A stretch of DNA of 64,000 nucleotides from Hymenobacter polaris (GCF_012927305.1 NZ_JABBGH010000004.1:124001-188000), one strand, 5' to 3'; counted from the first letter of the stretch, positions 33,532 to 42,571 are shown. The notes: generated by a model not told the origin, from the letters alone. Translations and numbers: made by a program.

Positions 33532-34908
33532 ATGAAGAAATACGAGAACTATAAGTCCGTCGAGCTTGAGTGGCTGGGTAGCGTACCTGCTCATTGGGAA
33601 GTCAAAAAACTAAAGCATGTTGTTGGCTTGAATAGTGGCGATTCTATTACCGCAGAAACTATTCACCCAGAAGGCCCTTATCCTGTGTTTGGAGGTAATG
33701 GATTAAGAGGCTACACCGACTCCCTTACCCATGAAGGCCATTTCGTCTTGATTGGCAGGCAAGGTGCGCTATGTGGTAATATCAATTACGCACAGGGTGC
33801 TTTCTTCGCTTCTGAACATGCTTTAGTTGCTACACCTAAAGTTGAGTTTGCAACTACTTGGCTAGGCGAATTGCTACGGTCAATGAATCTAGGACAGTAC
33901 TCTCAAGCTGCGGCGCAACCAGGGCTCTCAGCGGACCGTCTTCAAAAGCTAGCCATCCCTGTTCCTCCCCTACCCGAGCAACGCGCCATTGCCGCTTACC
34001 TCGACCACAAAACCACCCAACTCGACGCGCTGCTGGACCAAAAGGAAACACTGCTTCAGCTGCTGCAACAGAAGCGGCAGGCCCTCATCAACGAGGCCTT
34101 GACACAGGGGCTGGACCCGGGCGCCCCGCGCAAGCCGTCGGGAGTGGCATGGCTGGGTGACGTGCCAGCGCATTGGGAGGTAAAACGGTTGAAGCACTTG
34201 CTAAGCAATGATAAATACGCTATTAAAACAGGCCCATTTGGTTCTCAATTAAAAGCCGATGACCTTAGCGATGATGGAGAAATCAAAGTCGTTACACAGC
34301 GAAATGTACTTGATAATGACTTTGAAAAAGGGCTAAGTTTTGTATCAGAGGAAAAATTCGAAAGTCTTAAAAGCTTTTTAATTGACGCTGGAGATATTCT
34401 TTTCACAACTCGTGGGACTATCGGTAAAGCAGCCGTTATGCCCCTGCTATCTGAGCGCGCCATCTTGCATCCATGCTTAATTAAAGCGACTATTAATCAT
34501 GATTTATTAAGCCAAGAATGGTTGTTAGCTTTTGTTAATGACAGCTCCTATTTTGTCGAAGGGGTTAAGATGGAAAGCAACTCAACAGTAATCGATGTTA
34601 TCTATAGTGGCACTTTGAAAGAAGTTGTTCTGCCTATTCCTTCTCTTGAAGAGCAAAAGCAGATTATGCTGGAACTACATAAAAAGTCTAACATTTTGGA
34701 TGAAGCAACAGCTGCCATTCTTACTCAAATCAAAACCCTGAAAGCCTACCGCCAGTCGCTGATTTTGGAAGTAGTGACGGGCAAGGTGGACGTGCGCACA
34801 GAAGCCAAGGCCCTAGCGGGCACAGCCTCTACCCCCTCGCCCACCAGGCAGGCTAGCCAGCCGGCCCCGGCGCGCCCGGTGGCGGTGGGGCAGCTTGGCT
34901 TGTTTTAG
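33532..34908 (+). CDS. hsdS: Type I restriction-modification specificity subunit
   Basis: 458 aa with two target recognition domains (~1-145 and ~205-390), each opening with the WLG-x-VPAHWEVK-LKH signature. The helical spacer between them is PLPEQRAIAAYLDHKTTQLD...LLQQKRQALINEAL. The TRDs are distinctly AT-richer than the conserved segments, the usual mark of TRD exchange. A Pro/Ser/Ala-rich tail (TPSPTRQASQPAPARP) ends GQLGLF. The recognised DNA sequence cannot be predicted by eye. Confidence 0.95.
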   Translation: MKKYENYKSVELEWLGSVPAHWEVKKLKHVVGLNSGDSITAETIHPEGPYPVFGGNGLRGYTDSLTHEGHFVLIGRQGALCGNINYAQGAFFASEHALVATPKVEFATTWLGELLRSMNLGQYSQAAAQPGLSADRLQKLAIPVPPLPEQRAIAAYLDHKTTQLDALLDQKETLLQLLQQKRQALINEALTQGLDPGAPRKPSGVAWLGDVPAHWEVKRLKHLLSNDKYAIKTGPFGSQLKADDLSDDGEIKVVTQRNVLDNDFEKGLSFVSEEKFESLKSFLIDAGDILFTTRGTIGKAAVMPLLSERAILHPCLIKATINHDLLSQEWLLAFVNDSSYFVEGVKMESNSTVIDVIYSGTLKEVVLPIPSLEEQKQIMLELHKKSNILDEATAAILTQIKTLKAYRQSLILEVVTGKVDVRTEAKALAGTASTPSPTRQASQPAPARPVAVGQLGLF

Positions 34909-34955
34909 CGCAACCTTCATTCAGTTCCTCTCTCCCTACCTCCTAGCCCGCCCGC

Positions 34956-37900
34956 ATGGCCACCACCGGCACCCAGGAAAAAGACCTGGAGCAACACATC
35001 GAAGACTACCTCACCGGCCAAGGCTATGAGCGGGTGGCGCCGCAGGGCTACGACCGGGCGCTGGGGCTGGTACCGGAAGAGGTGCTGGCTTTCATTCAGA
35101 AAACGCAGCTAGCGGCCTACAAAGCTCTGCAAGCGCAGTACGGCGCGAAGACGGACGAGCGCATCTTGCAGCGCCTAGCCAAGCAGGTGCAGGACAAGGG
35201 CCTGCTGCCGGTGCTGCGCGAGGGTCTGAAGGACAGCGGGCAAAAGCTGCACCTTGTGTACTTCCGACCCGCCAGCGGCCTCAACCCGGAGCACGAGGTG
35301 CTGTACCAGAAAAACCGCTTCGGGGTGCTGCGGCAGGTGCGCTACGCCACCGTGAAGAAGGATGCCGACAAGTCGGTGGACCTAGTGCTGACGCTGAATG
35401 GACTGCCACTGCTGACGGCCGAACTGAAAAACGCGCTGACGGGCCAGTACATCAGCGACGCCATCCGGCAGTACGAGGAAGACCGCAACTCGCAGGAGCC
35501 GCTGTTTCAGTACCGACGCTGTCTAGTACACTTTGCCGTGAGCACCGAGCTGGCGTACATGACCACCAGGCTCGATGGCAAGGCGACTCGCTTCCTACCC
35601 TTCAACCAGGACGTGAAGAACCCGGCCAACCCGGCGGGCTTTGCCACGGCCTACGTGTGGGAAGACGTGTGGGCCACGGATTCGCTGCTGGATTTGGTGC
35701 AGCACTTCGTATTTGAGCAAACCACCACCGAGCTGGTGTACAGCGAGGCCAAGGGCGAGCTGGTGGAGCAGAAAGCCACGCGGCTGCTGTTTCCGCGCTA
35801 CCATCAGCGGCGGGCGGTGCGCCGGCTGCTGGCGGCGGTGCAGGCCGAGGGGGCGGGCGGGCGCTACCTCATCAAGCACTCAGCCGGCTCGGGCAAGAGC
35901 AATACGCTGTCGTGGCTGGCGCACCGGCTGGCGGGCTTCTACCAGCACCCCAGCGACGCGCAGCCGCTATTTGATTCGGTGATTGTGGTCACGGACCGCC
36001 GACTGCTGAACAAGCAGCTCAGCGATAATGTGAAGGGCTTTGAGCAAACTAAGGGGGTCGTGTTTCAGGTAAAGAACGAAACGCCCAGCAGCGAGCTGAA
36101 AGAGGCCATTGAGAGCGGGCGGCGGCTGATACTGACCACGCTGCAACGGTTTCCGGTGATATCGGCCACCATCGCGCAGGTGCCCGGCCGGCGCTACGCC
36201 GTGCTGATGGACGAGGCCCACAGCAGCCAGAGCGGCGAGGGGGCGCGTCACCTTAAAAAGGCCCTAAGCCTGGAGGAAGCTGAGCAAAACGAGGCCGACG
36301 AGCCCACCGTGGAAGACCTGGTGCTGGCCGATATTGCCAAGACTGGCCCGCAGCCGAACGTGTCGTTTTTCGCCTTCACAGCCACGCCCAAGAACAAGAC
36401 CATCGAGCTGTTTGGCACCGCGCCGGCGGGCGGGGGCGAGAAGCGGCCGTTTGACGAGTACACTATGCGGCAGGCCATCGCGGAGGGCTTTATCCTAGAC
36501 GTGCTAGGCTCCTACACCAGCTTTAAGCGCTACTACAAGCTGGCTACAAAGGCTACGGTAGCGGAAGACAAGGAGTACGAGAAAGGTCCGGCCGTGCGGC
36601 TGCTAAGCCAGTTCGTGGACCTGACCGACCACGCTATCGAGCTGAAAACCCGGCTGATGCTAGAGCACTTTCAGCAGCACACGCAGAAGGCCATGAAGGG
36701 CCGGGCGCGGGGCATGGTGGTGACCCGCTCGCGGCTGCACGCGGTGCGCTACAAGCGCAAGTTTGACCAGGTGATGAAGGAATTGAACCTGCCCTACCGG
36801 GCGCTGGTCGCGTTTTCGGGTACCGTCTCGGACTCTGAGACCGGGGAGGACTACACCGAAGTGGGCATGAATGGGCTGGACGGCAAAGCCAGCATTGAGG
36901 AAGCGCTGAAGCTGCCGCAGTACCGGCTGCTCATCGCGGCCAACAAGTTTCAGACTGGCTTCGATGAGCCGTTGCTACACACCATGTACGTGGACAAGAA
37001 ACTGGGCGGCATCAGCACGGTGCAAACGCTGAGCCGCCTCAACCGCACTGCCAAGCATAAGGACAACACGCTGGTGCTCGACTTCGTGAATGACCCGGCG
37101 CAGGTGCAGGAGGACTTCCAAGGCTACTACGAGAACAACTTTATGGCCGAGGACCAGCAAACCGACCCGAATGCGCTGTACGACGTGCAGGACACGGTGC
37201 AGGCACTGGGCGTGGTGCGGGAGCAGGACCTGGACGGCTTTGCGGCCATCTACCTAAGCCAGCACGACAATATGCACCTGCTGCAGCCGATTCTGGATGG
37301 CTGCGTGGGACGCTTTCTGGGGCTGGAGGAGGCGGAGCAGGATGCCTTTCGGGCGGCGGCCAACGACTACGTGCGGCTGTACCGGTTTCTGAGTCAACTG
37401 CTCACGTTCAAGGACGTGGACCTGGCCAAGCTGTACTACCTGCTGAACCACCTAGTAAAGAAATTGCCGGTGGCCGGCTCGAAGCTGCCGCAGGAGGTGC
37501 TGAACGATGTGAAGCTGGATGCCTACAAGATTCACGAGCAGGGCACGCAGAAGCTGACCCTAGTCAGCGAAGACGGTGAGCTATACGGCCAGCAGCCGGG
37601 GGGCAGCGGTAATGGCAAGGAGGAGCAATACGACTACCTCTCGGCTATCATCAAAACGCTGAACAATACGTTTGGTATCGGCTTGACAGAAGAGGATTTG
37701 GAGGAATTTCAGAAGGTCAAGAAGTCAGTTGAAACGAACGCCAACCTGGCGAACTACTTCACGCCTCAAAATTCAGTACAGAATATAGAGTCTAAATTCA
37801 ACGAAGTAGTGGATGAGGCTTTGCAGGCCTTAGTTGAATTTGGCATTGACCAATATAACCAGAAGCTAGACCTATTCAATAAATTAAGCGAGGATAAAGC

Positions 37901-37982
37901 CAACGCGCAGTTGAAGCGGCTGTGGTTTAAGCATCTGCTGGCGACGCGGCTAGGTGGGGCCGGAGCGCAAGCTAGCGTTTAA
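34956..37982 (+). CDS. hsdR: Type I restriction endonuclease/translocase subunit
   Basis: 1008 aa, normal length. N-terminal nuclease domain with VDLVLTLNGLPLLTAELKN (Asp, and Glu-x-Lys of PD-(D/E)XK). SF2 motor: Walker A SAGSGKSNTLSW, DEAH box LMDEAHSSQ, FFAFTATPKNKT (motif III region) and QTLSRLNRT (motif VI). A C-terminal helical domain contacts HsdM/HsdS. It appears intact, so the RM system should be active. It lies 47 bp after hsdS. Confidence 0.96.
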   Translation: MATTGTQEKDLEQHIEDYLTGQGYERVAPQGYDRALGLVPEEVLAFIQKTQLAAYKALQAQYGAKTDERILQRLAKQVQDKGLLPVLREGLKDSGQKLHLVYFRPASGLNPEHEVLYQKNRFGVLRQVRYATVKKDADKSVDLVLTLNGLPLLTAELKNALTGQYISDAIRQYEEDRNSQEPLFQYRRCLVHFAVSTELAYMTTRLDGKATRFLPFNQDVKNPANPAGFATAYVWEDVWATDSLLDLVQHFVFEQTTTELVYSEAKGELVEQKATRLLFPRYHQRRAVRRLLAAVQAEGAGGRYLIKHSAGSGKSNTLSWLAHRLAGFYQHPSDAQPLFDSVIVVTDRRLLNKQLSDNVKGFEQTKGVVFQVKNETPSSELKEAIESGRRLILTTLQRFPVISATIAQVPGRRYAVLMDEAHSSQSGEGARHLKKALSLEEAEQNEADEPTVEDLVLADIAKTGPQPNVSFFAFTATPKNKTIELFGTAPAGGGEKRPFDEYTMRQAIAEGFILDVLGSYTSFKRYYKLATKATVAEDKEYEKGPAVRLLSQFVDLTDHAIELKTRLMLEHFQQHTQKAMKGRARGMVVTRSRLHAVRYKRKFDQVMKELNLPYRALVAFSGTVSDSETGEDYTEVGMNGLDGKASIEEALKLPQYRLLIAANKFQTGFDEPLLHTMYVDKKLGGISTVQTLSRLNRTAKHKDNTLVLDFVNDPAQVQEDFQGYYENNFMAEDQQTDPNALYDVQDTVQALGVVREQDLDGFAAIYLSQHDNMHLLQPILDGCVGRFLGLEEAEQDAFRAAANDYVRLYRFLSQLLTFKDVDLAKLYYLLNHLVKKLPVAGSKLPQEVLNDVKLDAYKIHEQGTQKLTLVSEDGELYGQQPGGSGNGKEEQYDYLSAIIKTLNNTFGIGLTEEDLEEFQKVKKSVETNANLANYFTPQNSVQNIESKFNEVVDEALQALVEFGIDQYNQKLDLFNKLSEDKANAQLKRLWFKHLLATRLGGAGAQASV

Positions 37983-38030
37983 CCAAGCGCCCAGCAATTT
38001 GGCAAAATTATTCCCTGCCTCACGCCTTCT

Positions 38031-38762
38031 ATGTACTTAGTTTTCGACACCGAAACGACTGGGCTACCCGCCAGCTTCAGCGCCCCCCTAACAGACAGTG
38101 CCAACTGGCCGCGTTTGGTGGAGCTGGCCTGGGGTATCTATGAAGAAGATGGGCAAGAGCGCAGCACCGGGCAACTGCTGGTGCGGCCGGAAGGCTTCAC
38201 TATTCCGGCGGAGGCAGTAAGGGTACACGGTATTACAACGGAAATGGCCAGCGCGCAGGGAGTTAGCTTGAGTGAGGTGCTGAAGCGAATGGCAGCGGCG
38301 GCTACTGACTGTCAATACGTGGTTGCACACAACCTGGAGTATGACCTCGCTATCATAGGAGCAGAACTACACCGACTGGGGAGGGCCGAGTTTGGGACGG
38401 GTAAGCAACTGGTTTGCACCATGCGCATGGGTACGGCAGCCGACAAGCGCAGTAGTAAGCCCCCTAAGCTGCATGAATTGCATACCACCTTATTTGCGGA
38501 GGAGATGACGGGAGCGCACCGGGCGGAGGCCGATGTAGCGGCCTGTGCCCGGTGCCTGTTTGCGCTGTTGCAGCGGGGGGTAGCGCTGCAAGCGCCGAAC
38601 GCGCCGGTACAGCCGACGATGCCCCGACCAAAGCCAGCCCTACCGATGCTGGACCTGGACAACCGGGAGTTTCAGCTTGCGCTGGATTTAATTGAGAATA
38701 CCAACCGAAGCATCTTTTTGACGGGTAAGGCGGAGACGGGTAAATCCACTGAGGTGGTCTAG
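38031..38762 (+). pseudogene. DEDDh exonuclease fused to a helicase, truncated by an IS
   Basis: Residues 1-185 form a complete DnaQ-like 3'-5' exonuclease: FDTETTG (Exo I), VVAHNLEYD (Exo II) and GAHRAEADV (Exo III, DEDDh type). After a Pro-rich linker the next domain begins: FQLALDLIENTNRSIFLTGKAETGKST, the Walker A of a PIF1/RecD-like helicase. The sequence then enters the IS3 element; the last residues (EVV) and the stop come from the IS end. The helicase remainder is not found beyond the IS. The exonuclease half could still be made. Confidence 0.88.
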
Positions 38763-39641
38763 CTAAGCCGCACAGAGTTGGGACGTAGTTTGAAATTGGG
38801 TTTTGAAGTGGTTGGGGGCAAGGTAGCTGAGGGCTGAATGCCGACGCTCATTATTATAATACGCCAGATAGTGACTGATTTCCAGCCGAGCTTCGGTAAG
38901 GTTGCGGAAGCTGCCGCCGTCGAGTAACTCGGTTTTGAGTCGGCTCCAAAACGATTCAGCGTGGGCATTATCGTAGCAGTTGCCGCGCCGGCTCATGCTC
39001 TGCACGGCTTGGTGACGAGTTACTAAGTCCTTAAAGTTGGTGGCCGAGTACTGGCTGCCCTGGTCGGAATGAACGACCAGCCCAGCTGGGGGATAGCGTA
39101 CGGCCAACGCGCGGCGCAGCGCCTCGCTTACCAGCGCTTCGGGCATGGATTCGCGCACGTCCCAGCCCACGATTTTACGCGAGTAACGGTCGAGCCACGT
39201 AGCTAGATAGAGCCAGCCGCCGCCCTGTTTGGGCAAGTAGGTGATATCGCCCACCCAAACCTGGTTAGGCGCCGTGGGCGCAGGTTGGCCCAGCAATAAG
39301 TTCGGCGCGGCGCGTACACTGGGGTCGGAATTGGTGGTGCGGGGCACAAATGAGCGCGGTTGCTGCGCGCGCAGGCCCGCGGCCGCCAACGCCCGTCGAA
39401 TGCGCCAACGGCCTACTTGGTAGCCTTGCGCGTGCAACTCGGCCCGCAGGCGACGCGTGCCGTAGCGCGCCGAATGCCACTTAAACTCTGCGCGGACAGC
39501 TACTTGCCAAGCTGGCTCCGGGGCAGGCAACTGCTGGCGCTGCCACGCATAGTACGCGCTAGCCGACACGCGTAGCGTCTGGCAAAGCTGGCGCACGGGT
39601 ACGTGCGCCTGGCGCTGGGCGATGTAGCGGTAGGTGCTCAC
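38763..39641 (-). CDS. IS3-family transposase OrfB
   Basis: 292 aa; frame begins GTG at 39641, overlapping the OrfA stop as GTGA. HTH_21-like start (RQLCQTLRVSASAYYAWQRQ), then the rve integrase core: QVWVGDITYLPKQGG (Asp), LVVHSDQGSQYSA (Asp) and NAHAESFWSRLKTELL (Glu), so the DDE triad is complete. Probably made as an OrfAB fusion by -1 frameshifting at the A7 stretch in OrfA. Confidence 0.95.
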   Translation of the reverse strand: MSTYRYIAQRQAHVPVRQLCQTLRVSASAYYAWQRQQLPAPEPAWQVAVRAEFKWHSARYGTRRLRAELHAQGYQVGRWRIRRALAAAGLRAQQPRSFVPRTTNSDPSVRAAPNLLLGQPAPTAPNQVWVGDITYLPKQGGGWLYLATWLDRYSRKIVGWDVRESMPEALVSEALRRALAVRYPPAGLVVHSDQGSQYSATNFKDLVTRHQAVQSMSRRGNCYDNAHAESFWSRLKTELLDGGSFRNLTEARLEISHYLAYYNNERRHSALSYLAPNHFKTQFQTTSQLCAA

Positions 39642-39940
39642 CGGGTCAGCTGGCCGAAGATGACCAAGGCTTTTTTTAAAATACCGAGCTCCTGCTCGGC
39701 CCGTTTGAGCTGGGCGCGCAGCTGGCGCACTTCCGGGTCGCGGGCCACTTCCACGCTGCCCACTTCGGCCACGAGCTTGGCCTCTTGCCAGCGATACAGC
39801 AGCTTAGGGCTAATGCCCAGCTGCCGGGCTGCGGCCTGCGTGCTACGGCTCTCTGAAGCCAAGCGCAGGGCTTCGGCTTTGAAAGCATCATCGTATTTGC
39901 GCCGTTTAACTGGCGTTTTCTTGCTCTTTTCTGCGCTCAT
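39638..39940 (-). CDS. IS3-family transposase OrfA
   Basis: 100 aa. HTH_8-type domain: KRRKYDDAFKAEALRLASES, QAAARQLGISPKLLYRWQEA. It ends in a leucine-zipper-like helix (LRAQLKRAEQELGILKKALVIF). Near its 3' end a run of seven A residues (T run at 39671-39677 on the plus strand) followed by G is a good -1 slippery site for making the OrfAB transposase. Confidence 0.95.
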   Translation of the reverse strand: MSAEKSKKTPVKRRKYDDAFKAEALRLASESRSTQAAARQLGISPKLLYRWQEAKLVAEVGSVEVARDPEVRQLRAQLKRAEQELGILKKALVIFGQLTR

Positions 39941-39998
39941 GACTCAGGAAATATACGTCCTGCTTCTGTGCGCCTAGTCTAGACCACCTCACTCCATG

Positions 39999-40071
39999 AA
40001 AACCGCCCACTTAGCTGGCGTCCACTTGTCGAATCGGGGACAAGTGGACGCCAGCTAAGTGGGCGGTTTTT
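39999..40071. terminator. Very long hairpin terminator
   Basis: Perfect 32-bp arms (39999-40030 and 40039-40070) around the 8-base loop GAATCGGG, with A4 and T5 ends. It lies 21 bp beyond the stop of the leftward DUF892 gene and beside the IS right end. A normal terminator needs only 6-12 bp of stem. Confidence 0.8.
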
Positions 40072-40091
40072 AGTTAACTTAACGCCCGCCT

Positions 40092-40664
40092 TTACGCTGC
40101 CGCAATGATTACTTGGTGCGCTAGCCTGGTAAAGTTGGCGTCTACTAGTAGTGTTTCGTCGATGGTTTGTTGCAACAAGTCAGCCGCCTCGCCGAAGCCT
40201 AACAGCTGAGCGTAGCTGCGCAGGGTGCCGTAGGTGGAAATATAGAGGTAGGCCGCTAGCTGACCCGAGGAAACCAGCTGCAAGTCAAGCGCCAACCCAG
40301 TCGCTTCGGCATTAGCCGCCTGGTTGTCGTCGATGATACCCTGCATGGCCTGGTCGGGCGCGGCGCCCGGCGGGAGGCCGGTACTGGCAAATACCTTCTC
40401 CAGCCGGAGCGCTTGGTTCAGGTTTGCTTCCACGCCTTGCTGCAACGTTTCGCGCAAGTCGGTATTAGTAGCCAAGTCGCGGTTGCGGGCGGCTTGCCCG
40501 GCCCCCTGGTGGTGCGCGGCCGAGAGGTGGTGCAGGCCCCTGGTCAGCAGCTGGCGCACGGCAGCCCGGGCCAAGTCGCTATCAGCCACGGCCAGCGCCG
40601 CGCCGCGCTGGTGGGCACCAACTACTTCCAGGCCTTTAGCGGCTAATTTCTCTAGTTGATTCAT
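40092..40664 (-). CDS. DUF892 (YciE/YciF-like) ferritin-fold protein
   Basis: 190 aa, four-helix pattern. The family core is seen at MQGIIDDNQAANAEATGLALDLQLVSSG (residues ~105-132) and AYLYISTYGTLRSYAQLLGF with GEAADLLQQTIDETLLVDANFTRLA. Acidic metal-ligand positions are partly retained (DDNQA, DETL), but several Glu/His typical of iron-binding members are replaced, so iron binding is uncertain. The family is induced by osmotic and general stress. Confidence 0.75.
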   Translation of the reverse strand: MNQLEKLAAKGLEVVGAHQRGAALAVADSDLARAAVRQLLTRGLHHLSAAHHQGAGQAARNRDLATNTDLRETLQQGVEANLNQALRLEKVFASTGLPPGAAPDQAMQGIIDDNQAANAEATGLALDLQLVSSGQLAAYLYISTYGTLRSYAQLLGFGEAADLLQQTIDETLLVDANFTRLAHQVIIAAA

Positions 40665-40741
40665 AGTACGTTAGCGTTAGTAAGAACGAAAAAAATGCTT
40701 GCCAAACCCGGTTACGGTTAAACCGGCTACGGTTAAATAAG

Positions 40742-40978
40742 TTACGGCAAATCCAGCACCGACTCGGTATGCGGGGCGTCGGCCTTGGTATTCACGAAGT
40801 GCTTCACCGGGTCGTCGTAGTCGGTCACAATCAATTGCTTGCCTTTCAGCAGCACTTCCGAGGGCTGGTCGAGCTTGCCACCCGCGCCATTCGTGTCGCC
40901 GTTGCGGGCTACTTGCAGCGTGCTGCACAAGCGCAGGAGAATAGTCGCGCTACCATTAGCTGGTTTGCTAGCGCCAGC
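40742..40978 (-). pseudogene. C-terminal remnant of a possible beta-propeller protein
   Basis: The leftward frame opens after a TGA near 40978 and reads ILLRLCSTLQVARNGDTNG, GKLDQPSEVLLKGKQLIVTD and DDPVKHFVNTKADAPHT, ending DLP. The repeated GD-N-GG / PSEV / LIVTDYDDPV pattern is like the last blades of SMP-30/gluconolactonase-type propellers. No start with a plausible N-terminus is present; the upstream part was probably lost where the miniature element sits. Assignment is tentative. Confidence 0.4.
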
Positions 40979-41018
40979 TGGTCAAATTTCTACCAAACGG
41001 TACTATATTTTACTACTG

Positions 41019-41259
41019 GGGGTCGCACTAGAGTTCGAACAGAAAACCCCGTTAAGCCGCTTGCGGCAACAAAATGCGTTGCTGTAAAAGCTATCAGCCC
41101 TCTCTACAAGCAGTACGCGCGGCCATGGAGAGAGTATAAAACTGGGAATGGCTAATCACTTGCCTATTTCGTGTAAATTGCTAAATATTGATTAGTAGCA
41201 TTTTACAGTTCAGTGCATTTCCTTAGCGGGGTTTTCTGTTCGAACTCAAGTGCGACCCC
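41019..41259 (-). mobile_element. Tn3-like miniature inverted-repeat element, copy 2
   Basis: 241 bp, inverted relative to copy 1 at 22557-22797, and identical to it by eye. Flanks in this place do not match each other (TACTG and TAGCA), but each matches a flank of the other copy, as expected after recombination between the two. Confidence 0.85.
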
Positions 41260-41772
41260 TAGCAGTGCCCGCACTTTAGCAAGGAGACCCGGCTTAAAAT
41301 CCGTGAGTTGTAGGCGCGGAAAGATGCGTCCTTCTGAATAGTAATTGCTCTTGCGGGCGTAGAGCTGACTGATTCGCTCGTTGTCCACCACGCGAAAGTC
41401 GCCTTCATGCCCGCGGTCGAAGACTAAGCCGTCCGTGCGGTGGACCTGCGAGCTTTGCGGCACGTAGGCGTACAAGAGTATTGCTTCGCCGACCCGTACC
41501 TGCTCCAACTCCAATAGAAACGGCGGCTGCAGCTTCGTTGGGTTGTTACTCAAGGCTGCAAAATCCCGCTGCAAGTGGTCTGCCTCGGCTTCCTCCACGC
41601 CAGTCGGTGTGCCGTCGTTGCGAGCACCCAAAATCAGGTGTCCTCCTTGCCGATTCAAAAAAGCACACACGCTTTCAAATACATCGCGTGGTAGCCCCCG
41701 CCGCGCTTGTTTGAATTCAATGCTGATGCCCTCTCCTTGTCGAAGCAGCCGTTCTATGTTTTCCGCCGTCAT
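41260..41772 (-). pseudogene. AlbA_2/HATPase-type regulator, N-terminal half
   Basis: 171 codons from the ATG giving MTAENIERLLRQGEGISIEFK. The AlbA_2 (schlafen-like DNA-binding) domain is recognised by EFKQA near residue 20, FESVCAFLNRQGGHLILGARNDG, and an extended GEAILLYAYVPQSSQVHR. The chain breaks at KVRALL where the miniature element begins; the open frame then runs 18 more codons into the element (to 41203). The missing half is at 22798-23723. Confidence 0.9.
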
Positions 41773-41885
41773 CCCACAAAGTACGGATTGCTCGCGCAGC
41801 GGTGCAGCTCAAGCCGATAGTCTACATATTTGCGCCGCCGCAAGTAGAACGGGTAGAGTTAGAGCGGCGTGGTAGTTGTAGGAGG

Positions 41886-42467
41886 TTAAGCTACGTATTT
41901 TGCTATGGTACTGGCTGAGAGACGCAACTTCTTGCTAATGGCATAGTTAGAGATGCCAGTCGCTTTTAGCTCCCGTATATGCGCAATGACGGCAGCACTT
42001 TTGGCGGGCGGCCCTATCTGCACCCCTTCTGCCCTGCGTCGGGCCATGCCCGCCTTGGTGCGCTCGCTCAGTCGGATGCGTTCCTGCTTAGCCAGTGTGG
42101 CAAGAATAGAAATGATGGCCTCCTGAAAGAGCCCTACTGAATCCAAATACTGCTCCGTGAGTGACTTATAGCCCACGCCCCAGCCTTGCAACTGGTTCAG
42201 GTATTGCAAGGTGGGCAGCGCGCCCTCGCGGCTGAAGCGGTCTAAGCTCCAGAACAGTACCAAGTCAAAGCGCCGTCGGTGCGCATCGGCAAACAGCGCC
42301 TGAAATTCCGAGCGCTTGCCCGTGCCGCCCGACTCGTGCTCCACGTACTCCTTGTAGACGGTGTAGCCGTAGGCCTGCGCAAAGCGCCGCAGTTCGGGCA
42401 ACTGATTCTCAGTGCTCTGACCTTTATCCTTGGTCGAGACACGAGCGTAAAGGGCGACGGTTGTCAT
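41886..42467 (-). CDS. Serine recombinase (resolvase/invertase family) 3
   Basis: 193 aa from MTTVALYARVSTKDKGQ, with nucleophile Ser11, FWSLDRFSREG as the Arg motif, and the long dimer helix FQEAIISILATLAKQERIRLSERTKAGM. The C-terminal helix-turn-helix is ISNYAISKKLRLSASTIAKYV. This is the TnpR/Hin type. Upstream of the start lie two copies of an ACTCCAATAAGGG motif, candidate res/att sites. It is not closely related to the pair at 16803/17590. Confidence 0.92.
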   Translation of the reverse strand: MTTVALYARVSTKDKGQSTENQLPELRRFAQAYGYTVYKEYVEHESGGTGKRSEFQALFADAHRRRFDLVLFWSLDRFSREGALPTLQYLNQLQGWGVGYKSLTEQYLDSVGLFQEAIISILATLAKQERIRLSERTKAGMARRRAEGVQIGPPAKSAAVIAHIRELKATGISNYAISKKLRLSASTIAKYVA

Positions 42468-42476
42468 GCCCTGAAG

Positions 42477-42491
42477 ATACTCCAATAAGGG
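42477..42491 (+). repeat. ACTCCAATAAGGG motif, copy 1
   Basis: ATACTCCAATAAGGG, ending 10-25 bp upstream of the serine recombinase 3 start codon. The same core recurs at 42546-42566 and 61622-61642 in the same orientation. Position suggests a recombinase binding or crossover subsite. Confidence 0.5.
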
Positions 42492-42545
42492 TCAGTGAAA
42501 TACGCCCGAAAAAAGTGCCTTTACGCGCTGGAAATGCCCTTGTCA

Positions 42546-42566
42546 AAATACTCCAATAAGGGCCTC
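42546..42566 (+). repeat. ACTCCAATAAGGG motif, copy 2
   Basis: A 21-bp block (AAATACTCCAATAAGGG plus CCTC) identical to that at 61622-61642, 19 kb away in direct orientation. It lies 69 bp from copy 1, just after the histidine kinase stop. Confidence 0.55.
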
Positions 42567-42571
42567 GTTAC

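Larger units (their letters stand above)
38750..39991 (-). mobile_element. IS3-family insertion sequence, apparently intact
   Basis: 1242 bp. The 13-bp ends TGAGGTGGTCTAG (38750-38762) and CTAGACCACCTCA (39979-39991) are perfect inverted repeats, extended by imperfect matches (GCGCACAG/GCCGCACAG). It carries OrfA and OrfB. The flanking bases (CAC on the left, CTC on the right) do not form a duplication, and the interrupted gene does not resume on the right, pointing to an IS-adjacent deletion. Confidence 0.92.

Noticed and set aside
40677..40928. Second leftward frame over the propeller remnant
   Set aside because: Composition is frame-shadow like; the other frame carries the recognisable GKLDQPSEVLLKGK pattern.
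22798..41018. Inversion by a serine recombinase rather than by homologous recombination
   Set aside because: The junctions coincide with the full 241-bp elements and target-site logic explains them completely; no recombinase crossover motif lies at the junctions.
41203..41259. C-terminal 18 residues of the AlbA_2 fragment
   Set aside because: They are encoded by the miniature element's end, not by the gene.
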